Shown here one piece after another: positions 45,008-55,547 of a DNA stretch of 64,000 nt. Below the pieces are notes generated by a model. The model searched no databases and had not been told where the DNA came from. It worked only from the letters and a program-made list of their open reading frames with translations. Source of the stretch: Erythrobacter sp. NAP1 (GTDB lineage Bacteria; Pseudomonadota; Alphaproteobacteria; Sphingomonadales; Sphingomonadaceae); contig NZ_CH672390.1 of NCBI RefSeq assembly GCF_000152865.1, forward strand, positions 1,302,001-1,366,000, written 5' to 3'. The stretch's first letter is position 1, and each line of letters opens with the position of its first letter. The translations under genes and the position numbers were made by a program.

Positions 45008-46128
45008 CTGTCCGCTCCTGCCAGCATAGGCTCGCCTGCTGCATCTTTGCGATCCTCGTGAAACTGGGCGGTGGCTGACGTCACCTGCTGCATCATCTCC
45101 ATTCGCGCAGGTGTCGGCTCACTGGTTCTACCAATGAGAACTGCGATCGCATATTCGCGGCCGTCGGGCGATGTGAGAATGCCTACATCATTGTAGCCAC
45201 TTTGCTCATTGCCGTAGACTTGTCCGGTCCCGGTCTTGTGTTCGACCCGCCAACCCTCAGGAGCGCCGCCTTTCAAACGCCTCGGTCCGCTGCGCGTCTG
45301 TTCGAGCGTGTCTCTCAACAATCTGGTCGTGTCCGTATCGAGCAAATCACCTCTCGCCAGTTTCGTGAGGGCGGAAGCGATGGCATTTGCGCTCGCTCCA
45401 TCGATCGGGTCGGCGAGGTATCCTTCGAACGCGGCTCGCCTCATAGCGTCGGGCACTCGGTCACGCGCTTCGTAGAACTGCCGACCGATCGAATAGAAGG
45501 GCGACCAATCTAGCCCTGCAATTGCGCTTTGCTTGGAGCGCTCATCGGTGCCGAAGCGGATCCCCGTCAATCCTTTGTCATCAAGCCATTGCTGCACAGC
45601 ATCGGGCCCGCCAATGCGGCGCAAGAGCCGGTCGTTGGCGGTGTTGTCGCTGCGCGTGATCGACCTTTCAAAAAGATCGCGGTAGTTCGTGTCATAGCTC
45701 CCGCGAGCCTTCACGATCTCTCTGACCGGCTGATGGAAAAGGGTCAGGTCATCGCGCCCGATGCGCACCCTCTCGGTTAGATTCAGGTCGCCCTGATCCA
45801 CCTGAGACAGCGCCGCCATCGCAACCCACAATTTGGTCACACTTTGCTGGGGCAGCAGTTCGTCGCCGTTGAACTCGTAGAGCTCGCCCGTCTCTACGTC
45901 CTGCACCGCGATGCCGACGGTTCCGGTGAGAGATGCCCCAATCTCTTCGAGCCTTTGCTCGAACGCTCGCTCCTCCGGGGTTGCTATGGCAATAGCGATG
46001 GAGGGAGCATCAAGTGCCACAATCGTGCTTGGCTGCCCTTCGCCCTCTGCGCTCGCGGCTATCCATACGACGAGCGCCAAGATGGGGAGAAATAGAGCGA
46101 GAAATCGAAAGCCGGTCATTTTGCTCAT
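45004..46128 (-). CDS. Class A beta-lactamase family protein
   Basis: 374 residues, longer than usual class A enzymes because of an N-terminal helix (FLALFLPILALVVWIAASA) and a C-terminal tail. Catalytic motifs: S-x-x-K in LLPQQSVTKLWVAM, SDN in SITRSDNTANDRLL and KTG in WRVEHKTGTGQVY. These define serine beta-lactamase class A; real antibiotic hydrolysis is likely but not shown, and a PBP-like or D,D-peptidase role is possible. It follows ligA by 59 bases and overlaps the CinA-type gene by four. Confidence 0.88.
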   Translation of the reverse strand: MSKMTGFRFLALFLPILALVVWIAASAEGEGQPSTIVALDAPSIAIAIATPEERAFEQRLEEIGASLTGTVGIAVQDVETGELYEFNGDELLPQQSVTKLWVAMAALSQVDQGDLNLTERVRIGRDDLTLFHQPVREIVKARGSYDTNYRDLFERSITRSDNTANDRLLRRIGGPDAVQQWLDDKGLTGIRFGTDERSKQSAIAGLDWSPFYSIGRQFYEARDRVPDAMRRAAFEGYLADPIDGASANAIASALTKLARGDLLDTDTTRLLRDTLEQTRSGPRRLKGGAPEGWRVEHKTGTGQVYGNEQSGYNDVGILTSPDGREYAIAVLIGRTSEPTPARMEMMQQVTSATAQFHEDRKDAAGEPMLAGADS

Positions 46129-46187
46129 GCTGATACTACACGTTGAAGCGAAGAGGTTTCCAAAGAACTTGCTGAAATCTGATGGAC

Positions 46188-48284
<2,097 letters not shown>

Positions 48285-48653
48285 TCAAACAGTGTTGGGG
48301 ACGGCAAAGAACAGCACGCCCGCGACAACGCTCAGAGCGGACAGCAAGAGCCAGCGCTTCCAGCCACCATCGACGAAATCCCGGCCGCGTGTCGCGACCA
48401 TGAGGTTGAGAACTCCGCACATGGTGATCACCACGGTCAGCACGAAGTGCAACAGCGTCAGATAAGGCGCGAAGTCAGCGAGCATCTGAGGGCCATCCCC
48501 CGAGACCGGGAACATCATATCGAAGGCGCGGATGCCCCACATGAGCAAGCCCGCCAGTCCCACGAGCGTGCCGAGAAGCGAGAGGATGGCTGCTCCGGCC
48601 ACCATAGCGGTTTCGCCGGAAGAGAGGCCTTCAAAGTCCTCGCCGCTATCCAT
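48285..48653 (-). CDS. Small membrane protein with three transmembrane helices
   Basis: 122 residues. Helices at about 17-42 (MVAGAAILSLLGTLVGLAGL), 62-88 (LTLLHFVLTVVITMCGVLNL) and 100-119 (WLLLSALSVVAGVLFFAVP). No recognised family. The ATG overlaps the recN stop as TGATG and ligA follows 24 bases later, so it is embedded in a DNA repair operon. It may be co-opted only for position, or it may link repair with the membrane. Confidence 0.8.
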   Translation of the reverse strand: MDSGEDFEGLSSGETAMVAGAAILSLLGTLVGLAGLLMWGIRAFDMMFPVSGDGPQMLADFAPYLTLLHFVLTVVITMCGVLNLMVATRGRDFVDGGWKRWLLLSALSVVAGVLFFAVPNTV

Positions 48654-50320
48654 CACACGCCTTCCAGCAAGCGATCTGCCTGCGCGCGCGCCTCCGGTGT
48701 CACTTCCGCGCCTGAAAGCATGCGAGCGATCTCTTCCTGACGGCCGCTCTCGTCGAGCAGCACCACGCTGGTCTTGGTCACAGTTCCGCTCGATGCCTTG
48801 GCGATGAGGTAATGGGTCTGGCCGCGCGCAGCTACCTGTGGCGAGTGCGTGACGGCAAGCAACTGGCCTTCATCCGAAGCAAGCCTGGCAAGCCTTTCGC
48901 CGATCGCACTTGCGACTGCGCCGCCCACGCCGCGGTCGATTTCGTCGAAGATGATCGTCGCTGCCCCGCCCTTTTCTGCCAAGGCAACCTTCAAGGCGAG
49001 GATGAAGCGCGAAAGCTCTCCGCCCGAGGCGATCTTGGCAAGCGGCGCAAAGTCAGCACCGGGATTGGTGGCGATCAGGAACTCAGCGGAGTCCATGCCG
49101 AGCCTGCCCCACTTGTCAGGCGGCAGTTTGCCGATGGCAGTCAGGAAGCGCGCCGCATCAAGCTTGAGCGGCGCGAGTTCCGCTGCGACCGCTTGGTCGA
49201 GGCGCTTGGCAGCCGCGATGCGGGCTTCATGCGCCATGCCTGCGGCCTCACCATAGGCCTCGCGAGCCTCCTTCGCAGCGGCTTCCAGCGCGTCGAGCTC
49301 AGCCTCTCCGCTCTCGATTGAGTCGAGCTTGCCACGCATATCGCGCATCAATTCTGGCAATTCGTCGACTTCGCAGCGGTGCTTTCGAGCCAGCGCGCGC
49401 AACTCGAACAGCCGCGTTTCTGCCGCGTCGAGCGCCTGCGGATCATGCACCAGCGCCTCGGCTGCGGATTCGAGTTTCTCCTCCGCTTCGCCCGCTTCGA
49501 TCACAGCACGGTCCAGCGCGGCCAAAGCTTCTGCAAGCAGAGGATGCTGCTCGGCTATTCGGTCAAGTTTGCGAGCGGCCACCCTGAGCGAGGCAAGCGG
49601 CGAGTCCGAACCTTCCCAGACGTGGCGCAGTTCTTCCAGCTCGCCTGACAGCTTCTCACCCTTTTGCATGTCGGCCCGCGTTGCAGCGAGCCTTGCCTCT
49701 TCGCCGGCCTGCGGTTCGAGCGCAGTCAGTTCAGCCAGATGCGCGATCAGGAGATCCTGGTCAGCCTTGGCCTGTTCAACCGCATCGCGTGCTTCGGAGA
49801 GCTGCGCTTCTGCCTTGGCCCAGCTTGCAAAGCGCCTTTCGAGAAGGGCAAGATCAGTCCCTGCGAACCTGTCCAACAGCGCGAGGTGCCCACGCGGGTT
49901 TACGAGGCCGCGATCGTCGTGCTGGCCGTGCAGTTCGACCAGTGCCGGTGCGAGCGCGCGAAGCAGAGCCACGCTGGTCGGCTGATCGTTGACATAGGCC
50001 TTTGAGCCGCCATCGGCCTTCACTTGCCGCCGGATGATCAGCGGTTCGCCTGGCTCAAGCTCAAGGTCGGCATCGTCCAGTGCTTCGGCAATCGCGGACG
50101 GGAGCGTGGCAAACTCGAAGCTGGCCGTGACGCTCGCCTTGGCTTCACCGGCGCGTACCAGCGCCGTCTCCGCGCGGTCGCCCAGAATCAGTCCGAGGGC
50201 GTCGAGCAGGATCGACTTGCCCGCCCCGGTCTCACCGGTAAGCACGCCAAGCCCTCGCCCGAAATCGAGGTCGAGCGCTTCGATAAGAACGATGTTTCGG
50301 ATCGACAGACGGGTCAGCAT
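48653..50320 (-). CDS. recN: DNA repair protein RecN
   Basis: 555 residues, SMC-like. N-terminal Walker A in GVLTGETGAGKSILLDALGL, long coiled coil in the middle, C-terminal signature GGELSRFILALKVAL and Walker B ATIIFDEIDRGVGGAVASAI. RecN acts in double-strand break repair. Located between bamD and the small membrane protein; I see no clear LexA-type GTTC-N7-GTTC box in front of it. Confidence 0.96.
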   Translation of the reverse strand: MLTRLSIRNIVLIEALDLDFGRGLGVLTGETGAGKSILLDALGLILGDRAETALVRAGEAKASVTASFEFATLPSAIAEALDDADLELEPGEPLIIRRQVKADGGSKAYVNDQPTSVALLRALAPALVELHGQHDDRGLVNPRGHLALLDRFAGTDLALLERRFASWAKAEAQLSEARDAVEQAKADQDLLIAHLAELTALEPQAGEEARLAATRADMQKGEKLSGELEELRHVWEGSDSPLASLRVAARKLDRIAEQHPLLAEALAALDRAVIEAGEAEEKLESAAEALVHDPQALDAAETRLFELRALARKHRCEVDELPELMRDMRGKLDSIESGEAELDALEAAAKEAREAYGEAAGMAHEARIAAAKRLDQAVAAELAPLKLDAARFLTAIGKLPPDKWGRLGMDSAEFLIATNPGADFAPLAKIASGGELSRFILALKVALAEKGGAATIIFDEIDRGVGGAVASAIGERLARLASDEGQLLAVTHSPQVAARGQTHYLIAKASSGTVTKTSVVLLDESGRQEEIARMLSGAEVTPEARAQADRLLEGV

Positions 50321-50372
50321 CGTGGCCCCGCTCTAACCCAATCACACTCGCCCGTCATCAGGCGACAAGCTC

Positions 50373-51173
50373 TTAGCTGGGGGTGACGCCGCTTGCGTGG
50401 TCGCCGACCAGCTCGTAGGCCTTGTCGTACCACTCGGTGCCGGGATAGTTGGCGCCCAGCACAGCCGCATACTTCACCGCTTCCTCGCGAATGCCGAGTG
50501 CAAGGCTGCTTTCTGTGAGGCGGTAAAGGGCCTCAGGTGTGTGGCTGGTCGTCTCGTAGGTTTCGACCACGTTGCGGAAGCGCAGCTGCGCGGCGAGCCA
50601 GCGGCCCGAGCGCTGGTAGAAACGCCCGATTTCCATCTCCTTGCCCGCGAGGTGATCGGCCACAAGGTCGAGCTTCAAGCGCGCATCGGCAGCGTATTCG
50701 GTCTGCGGGAAACGGCGGTTCACTTCGCGAAGCGCGATCTGCGCCTGCTCGGTGATCGACTGGTCGCGGTTCACATCACTGATCTGCTCGTAATAGGAGA
50801 GCGCGATCAGGTAGTACGCATAGGGCGCGTCCTTGTTACCCGGATGGATCGACAGGAAGCGCTGCGAGTTCTGGATCGCCTTGTTGTAATCGCGCGCGAT
50901 GTAATAGCAGAACGCGCTCATCAGCTGCGCACGGCGTGCCCATGGCGAATAGGGGTGCTGACGTTCAACCTCGTCGAACAATGCAGCGGCAAGCGTCGTG
51001 TTGCCGCGATCGAGACGGCGCTGCGCTTCGGCGTAAAGCGATTCGACGTCGCGCGCGACATAAGCCACGTCTTCTTCTGCAGAACCGCCGCCACAGGCAG
51101 CAAGGGTGGCAAATCCGGCGCCGATCAGGACGGCGCGCGTGAGGCGGGTACGCATGGTGAGCTTGGTGGTCAT
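50373..51173 (-). CDS. bamD: Outer membrane assembly lipoprotein BamD
   Basis: 266 residues. Lipobox GFATLAACGGG, then TPR repeats (ESLYAEAQRRLDRGNTTLAA, ARRAQLMSAFCYYIARDYNK, RFLSIHPGNKDAPYAYYLIA, RYPQTEYAADARLK-like RRFPQTEYAADARLKLDLV) and YQRSGRWLAAQLRFRNVVET. BamD is an essential part of the beta-barrel assembly machine. ATG 51173 is used, although ATG 51155 would also keep the signal peptide. It is followed by recN 52 bases later. Confidence 0.95.
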   Translation of the reverse strand: MTTKLTMRTRLTRAVLIGAGFATLAACGGGSAEEDVAYVARDVESLYAEAQRRLDRGNTTLAAALFDEVERQHPYSPWARRAQLMSAFCYYIARDYNKAIQNSQRFLSIHPGNKDAPYAYYLIALSYYEQISDVNRDQSITEQAQIALREVNRRFPQTEYAADARLKLDLVADHLAGKEMEIGRFYQRSGRWLAAQLRFRNVVETYETTSHTPEALYRLTESSLALGIREEAVKYAAVLGANYPGTEWYDKAYELVGDHASGVTPS

Positions 51174-51415
51174 GACAGGAGCGTATAGCCAGCGCGAAAG
51201 TGAACGCCAAGTGAAGCCTGCGGCTTTTCCTGTGGGGCGTGCACAATGAGAAGTGGACCGCATGTTACACGGTCCAGAGCGAGATAGTTCAACCTCCTGG
51301 CTGAGCGGCCATCACACACCGGCGAAGTTCGCATGAAATGACGTCCGAGCATGGCGTTTCCATCGCACAAAACGGCGCGTGTAGGAAAGCGGTCCACGCC
51401 GCTACAGCGCTGAAC

Positions 51416-52345
51416 TTAAGGCAGGCGCCTGCGCTGAAAGCGCCTTGCGTTGGCGGCGTCGGAGTCCTTCTCGATAAAGGTCACGAGATTTCCCGGTTCG
51501 ATATCCGAGGTATCGTTGTCGCCATCGACTTCGGCCACGGCATCGTTGTCGCTCGCCGAAACAACACGGTAGCGGATCGAGCCGATCCCGCGCGTTTTCT
51601 TCACATCGAGCCTGTCGCCAAGTTCCACGAGCGGGCGGCCGTAATTGATCTCGATCCGGTCGCCTTCAGCGGCGATCACCCTTGCCGGTTCGATCGTGAA
51701 GGTCACTTCGCGTGCGATTGCCAGCGCGACCTCGTTCTGCATCAGGTTATAGACCGCAGCGCCCGGCTCGCTAACAGATACGCTCATGCGATTGGTGTCG
51801 ATCGTCCGCGACATCTCGATCCGCTTGGTGATCGCACCGCCATCAACGCTGTCGCCATTGCGATCGCGCAGGATGTAATCGGCTGTCACCAAAGCGGTGC
51901 CCCAGCTGGTGCGATAAGATGCATCGCCGCGCACCGGTTGACGGGTTGCAGGCGGAGTCGAGGAAATGTTCGAGATGCGAATGTCGAGCGTGTAGCCCCC
52001 TCGCCCAACGGTTAGCCTGCCGGTCGAGGCAAGCGAGGCTTCGACCGTGTCGCGCAGACTGGTGAAATTGTCCTGGCAGTCCTTCACGACCCAGCTGCGC
52101 CATGTTGTGTGCGACAGGTAGTAACGTCGCGCCGCCGCTGCGCCCCACCACCGGGCATATTCAGCTTCTGAATAGGTCAGGCGGCTGCCTTCGTAATTGC
52201 GCCATGTCGTGCAGGATTGCCCTGCGGTGATGGTCCCTACGCGCACCCGCGTCTCGCCTTGAGCGCTGGCCGATGTCGCTGTCAGGGCGAACAGCCCGCC
52301 GAGCAATCCCAGAGCGAACGCTAAGCGTGCAAGAAAAGCCTTCAT
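51416..52345 (-). CDS. Exported protein with CsgG-like partner, function unknown
   Basis: 309 residues. Signal peptide MKAFLARLAFALGLLGGLFA, a region rich in Trp/Tyr/Cys with a likely disulfide (GQSCTTWRNYEGSR and VVKDCQDNFTS), then a domain resembling the C-terminal part of the neighbouring CsgG-like protein (FTIEPARVIAAEGDRIEINY then GRPLVELGDRLDV). It follows the CsgG-like gene by 75 bases. The ribosome site is part of a run of 11 G residues. No family name can be given with confidence. Confidence 0.78.
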   Translation of the reverse strand: MKAFLARLAFALGLLGGLFALTATSASAQGETRVRVGTITAGQSCTTWRNYEGSRLTYSEAEYARWWGAAAARRYYLSHTTWRSWVVKDCQDNFTSLRDTVEASLASTGRLTVGRGGYTLDIRISNISSTPPATRQPVRGDASYRTSWGTALVTADYILRDRNGDSVDGGAITKRIEMSRTIDTNRMSVSVSEPGAAVYNLMQNEVALAIAREVTFTIEPARVIAAEGDRIEINYGRPLVELGDRLDVKKTRGIGSIRYRVVSASDNDAVAEVDGDNDTSDIEPGNLVTFIEKDSDAANARRFQRRRLP

Positions 52346-52351
52346 CGTGTT

Positions 52352-52362
52352 CCCCCCCCCCC
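52352..52362 (-). repeat. Run of 11 G at the ribosome-binding site
   Basis: Eleven consecutive C on the plus strand, i.e. G11 in the mRNA, end six bases before the start codon of the downstream gene. The tract supplies the Shine-Dalgarno sequence itself, so its length sets the SD-start spacing. Confidence 0.9.
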
Positions 52363-52420
52363 TCGGGATGCACCGTGATTGATGAGGCACAGCAACCCTG
52401 CCAGCCTCGTGCCGCGTTAA

Positions 52421-53344
52421 TCAGCGGCGACGCCTTTGTGCGCGTTCAAGATCACGCACCGTGTCGCTATCCGTCGGGCGCGCAATCGCGCCGACCTGCA
52501 AAGGCTGACTGAATTGAGTCACCTGCACGGCGCGGCTGAAGCCGGTCTGGACATCAGTGACCTGGATCGCGCCGAACTGTTCGCCGTCAATCTTGATCGT
52601 GCCGGTTCCCGAAGGATCGGGGATCTCGGTCGCTTCACCATAGATCATGAGAAAGTCACCGCGCTGCACCGCACCTTGACCGAAGTTGAGGATGATCGTG
52701 CCGTCGCCCTGGACCGCTGCCACCTGGATCGGGAAGATCGCGGTGACGAGGCCGGTTGCGATCTGGTCAGCCGACGAGCGCAGCAGAGCCGCAGAATCGA
52801 TCTGGCTGCCGCCGCCGCAAACGGTGGCAGAGTCCTGTTCCTCGCTGATGCGGGTCGCGTAACGCACTTCGCCAGTGTTCGTGTCGGTGATGCGGATGTC
52901 CGCTTCCATGCGAACGCGCGTCTTGTAGCAGTCGGGCCGATTGCGGCTGCCACCAAGCAGCCCGCGCAGCATGCTTCCACCGATATCCGAGCGGTTCGTC
53001 GCGGAAATCGACGAGATCGTGCCGTAAACGAGGTAATCGACCCCTTCAAAGCCGCCAACCTGGCCGGGGCGATTGGTGGTGGTCGTGCCGCTCAGTGCCA
53101 GTCCCTGCTCTTCCATCAGCGTCGCAAGGCGCGCGCGTTCGATAATACGGAACTTGCCCGAACCGATGATCGCGGTCTCGATCATCGCGACGAAGTTGTC
53201 CGCATTGCCGCCGCCGGTCAGGTCTTCCATCTGAGCGATGCCGACGATCGGACGATTGTCATCCTGCGCCGCAGCTGGCGAAACGCCGATAAAGCCCAAA
53301 GCCAGAATTGCCGCGAATACAGCAAACAGCCGTTCGAATTTCAT
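52421..53344 (-). CDS. CsgG/HfaB-like exported protein
   Basis: 307 residues. Signal peptide (FERLFAVFAAILALGFIGVS then PAAAQ). A CsgG-type fold is seen in PIVGIAQMEDLTGGGNADNF, KFRIIERARLATLMEEQGLA, FEGVDYLVYGTISSIS and ADIRITDTNTGEVRYATRIS. CsgG-like proteins form outer membrane channels or anchor holdfast/curli; this one lacks an obvious lipobox. Start ATG 53344 has a GGGGG site, but ATG 53356 (MGAIMKF) also has a GGGGA site. The C-terminal part (QGDGTIILNFGQGAVQRGDF) parallels the next gene. Confidence 0.85.
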   Translation of the reverse strand: MKFERLFAVFAAILALGFIGVSPAAAQDDNRPIVGIAQMEDLTGGGNADNFVAMIETAIIGSGKFRIIERARLATLMEEQGLALSGTTTTNRPGQVGGFEGVDYLVYGTISSISATNRSDIGGSMLRGLLGGSRNRPDCYKTRVRMEADIRITDTNTGEVRYATRISEEQDSATVCGGGSQIDSAALLRSSADQIATGLVTAIFPIQVAAVQGDGTIILNFGQGAVQRGDFLMIYGEATEIPDPSGTGTIKIDGEQFGAIQVTDVQTGFSRAVQVTQFSQPLQVGAIARPTDSDTVRDLERAQRRRR

Positions 53345-53549
53345 GATTGCCCCCATCGAATTCCCCGATTCGATGAGGATTAAAGCGACAAGCCGCCAGA
53401 TTGTCACCCTCTTATCTAACCAATGTTAGTCTGGTCTTGAGGATAACAAAGTTGGCCACAGCCGTTCGCGCAACTTTCTTGCAGAACGACTTTGTGATTA
53501 GGTCGCAGCCAAGACAAGGCTTTCGCGGTTTGGCGGCCTGTTGGCGGCT

Positions 53550-55346
53550 TTAACGCTTGGGCTTGAACGGTTTCTTTGGGCCGTTGCCTTTGTTCGGCTT
53601 GCCATGCTTTGACTTGAAGCCCGCGCCCTTTTCACGCGGGTTGCCATCCCTCGGGCTGGCGTTCTTGCCTTTCCCGAACGGCTTCACGAAAGGCTTGCCC
53701 GAATGGTTCTTGCGGTTGTTCCGAGCCTCGATCCGGGGTCCTTCTGCCGATTCTTCGATCAGGATCGCGTCCTGGTCATCCTTGTCCGAAAAGGTCTGCT
53801 CAAGCGTATCGGCAAACTTGGCAGCGATGGGACGCGGTATCTGGAACCAGCTTTCGTTCTGCCCGACCCGGATCGCTCCGATTTCGTTGCGAGTGATGTG
53901 GCCGCGGCGACAGATCAGCGGCAAGAGCCAGCGCGGCTCTGCATTGTGCCTGCGCCCAACGCCGATCTTGAACCACACAGTGTCTTCGAAGCCGGGGCGC
54001 TGGCGCTCTTTCTTCGCCTTCTCGCGCGCCTCGGGCGTGTTGGCGAGCATCTCTTCGGGTTCGGGCAGCTCGGCCCTATGCGCTTTCACCAGAGCGGCCG
54101 CGATGTCTTCTGGCGACATGCGAGCGAGCAGTTCGCTGGCGATCGCGCGATCGTCTGCCTCGTACTCGGCCGGCTGGGTGAGTTTTTCCATGAGGCGTGC
54201 GTGATCCTTCTTGCGGATCGCCTCGGGACTGGGTGCGTCGAGCCACTGCGCCTTGATCTTTGCTCCATTCAGCATTGCATCGACGCGCCTGCGGCGATTG
54301 TACGGCACGATGATCGCCGCCGTGCCCTTCTTGCCCGCACGGCCCGTGCGGCCCGAACGGTGCTGAAGCGTCTCGGCATCGCGGGGCGTTTCAACATGGA
54401 TGACAAGGCTGAGTGTCGGCAGGTCGATCCCGCGCGCGGCCACGTCGGTTGCAACGCAGACCCGCGCACGCCGGTCGCGCATCGCCTGCAGCGCCTGATT
54501 GCGTTCGGATTGCGAATTCTCGCCGGACAGCGAAACGACGCCAAAGCCCCTGTTCTGAAGCGCCGAATGAAGCCGCCGCACGCTTTCGCGCGTGGCGCAG
54601 AAACAGATTGCCGATTCCGCCTCGTGGAAGCGCAGCAGGTTCACAACCGCGTTCTCGATTTCGGACGGGGCAACGGTGATCGCCTGATATTCAATATCGC
54701 CGTGCCCACGATCCTTGCCACCCAGCGACAGGCGCAGCGCGTCCGACTGGTATTTCTGGGCAAGGCGAACGATCGCCTGCGGCATGGTTGCTGAAAACAG
54801 CAACGTGCGGCGCGTATCCGGCGTTGCGTCGAGGATTTCCTCAAGGTCCTCGCGAAAGCCCATGTCGAGCATCTCGTCAGCCTCGTCGAGAACAACGCCG
54901 ATTAGTCCCGACAGGTCCAGCGCGCCGCGCTCTAGGTGATCGCGCAGACGGCCCGGCGTGCCGACAACGATGGCAGGCCCGGACCGAAGCGCGCGGCGCT
55001 CCTTGCTCGCGTCCATTCCGCCGACGCAGGTCGCGATGCGCAGGCCTGCCTTGGCGTAAAGCCAGCCAAGCTCGCGGCTCACCTGCAAGGCAAGTTCGCG
55101 GGTCGGCGCGATTGCCAGGACCAGCGGCCTCTCTTGCAGCGGCGTTCCGCTGATCTGGTCAAGAATGTCCTGCGCCAGCGCGATCCCGAAGGCGACGGTC
55201 TTGCCCGAGCCGGTCTGGGCCGAAACGATCAGGTCGCGTCCGGCGGAATCAGGGGCCATTGCGGCTGCCTGCACAGGAGTGGGTTCGGAATAGCCGCGTT
55301 CGGCCAAGGCCTCGCCAATGGCGGGCGGGAGAATTTCAAATGACAT
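53550..55346 (-). CDS. DEAD-box ATP-dependent RNA helicase with DbpA-like RNA-binding domain
   Basis: 598 residues. Q motif FEILPPAIGEALAERGYSEP, Walker A SAQTGSGKT, DEAD in VVLDEADEMLDMGFRED, SAT in LLFSATMPQ, and HRSGRTGRAGKKG. The C-terminal part has a DbpA/CsdA-type RNA-binding domain (FKIGVGRRHNAEPRWLLPLI) and a basic Lys/Gly/Pro tail. Probably a ribosome assembly or cold-adaptation helicase. The long frame begins 59 codons earlier, but the upstream residues do not fit the family, so ATG 55346 is used. Confidence 0.93.
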   Translation of the reverse strand: MSFEILPPAIGEALAERGYSEPTPVQAAAMAPDSAGRDLIVSAQTGSGKTVAFGIALAQDILDQISGTPLQERPLVLAIAPTRELALQVSRELGWLYAKAGLRIATCVGGMDASKERRALRSGPAIVVGTPGRLRDHLERGALDLSGLIGVVLDEADEMLDMGFREDLEEILDATPDTRRTLLFSATMPQAIVRLAQKYQSDALRLSLGGKDRGHGDIEYQAITVAPSEIENAVVNLLRFHEAESAICFCATRESVRRLHSALQNRGFGVVSLSGENSQSERNQALQAMRDRRARVCVATDVAARGIDLPTLSLVIHVETPRDAETLQHRSGRTGRAGKKGTAAIIVPYNRRRRVDAMLNGAKIKAQWLDAPSPEAIRKKDHARLMEKLTQPAEYEADDRAIASELLARMSPEDIAAALVKAHRAELPEPEEMLANTPEAREKAKKERQRPGFEDTVWFKIGVGRRHNAEPRWLLPLICRRGHITRNEIGAIRVGQNESWFQIPRPIAAKFADTLEQTFSDKDDQDAILIEESAEGPRIEARNNRKNHSGKPFVKPFGKGKNASPRDGNPREKGAGFKSKHGKPNKGNGPKKPFKPKR

Positions 55347-55510
55347 GGTATTTCGCTTGAGTATGAGCGCGGAGTCTCGCGCTCGAAAATGGAACGAGCC
55401 GGCGCGCTCTTGGCGCTCGACTCGATTGGGCAACAGCCAGTCAGGCTGGCCCGTGAACGGGCACTGATAGCGCAAAATTGCGCGCTTGGCTTGTTTTATT
55501 TCGCAGGTGC

Positions 55511-55536
55511 AAAAAAGCGCCAACTATCAGCGCCTT
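55511..55536 (-). terminator. Intrinsic terminator of lepA
   Basis: On the minus strand AAGGCGCT pairs with GGCGCTTT (two G-T wobbles) around a GATAGTT loop and runs into TTTTTT. It lies 12 bases after the lepA stop. Confidence 0.7.
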
Positions 55537-55547
55537 GAGTGAGCGAG

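Noticed and set aside
50321..50372. LexA box in front of recN
   Set aside because: No GTTC-N7-GTTC or close variant is visible in the short interval, and recN is probably cotranscribed with bamD.
53521..53549. Possible terminator (GCCGCCAA repeats) after the DEAD-box helicase gene
   Set aside because: The two GCCGCCAA elements are direct repeats and do not pair with each other; no T-run follows.
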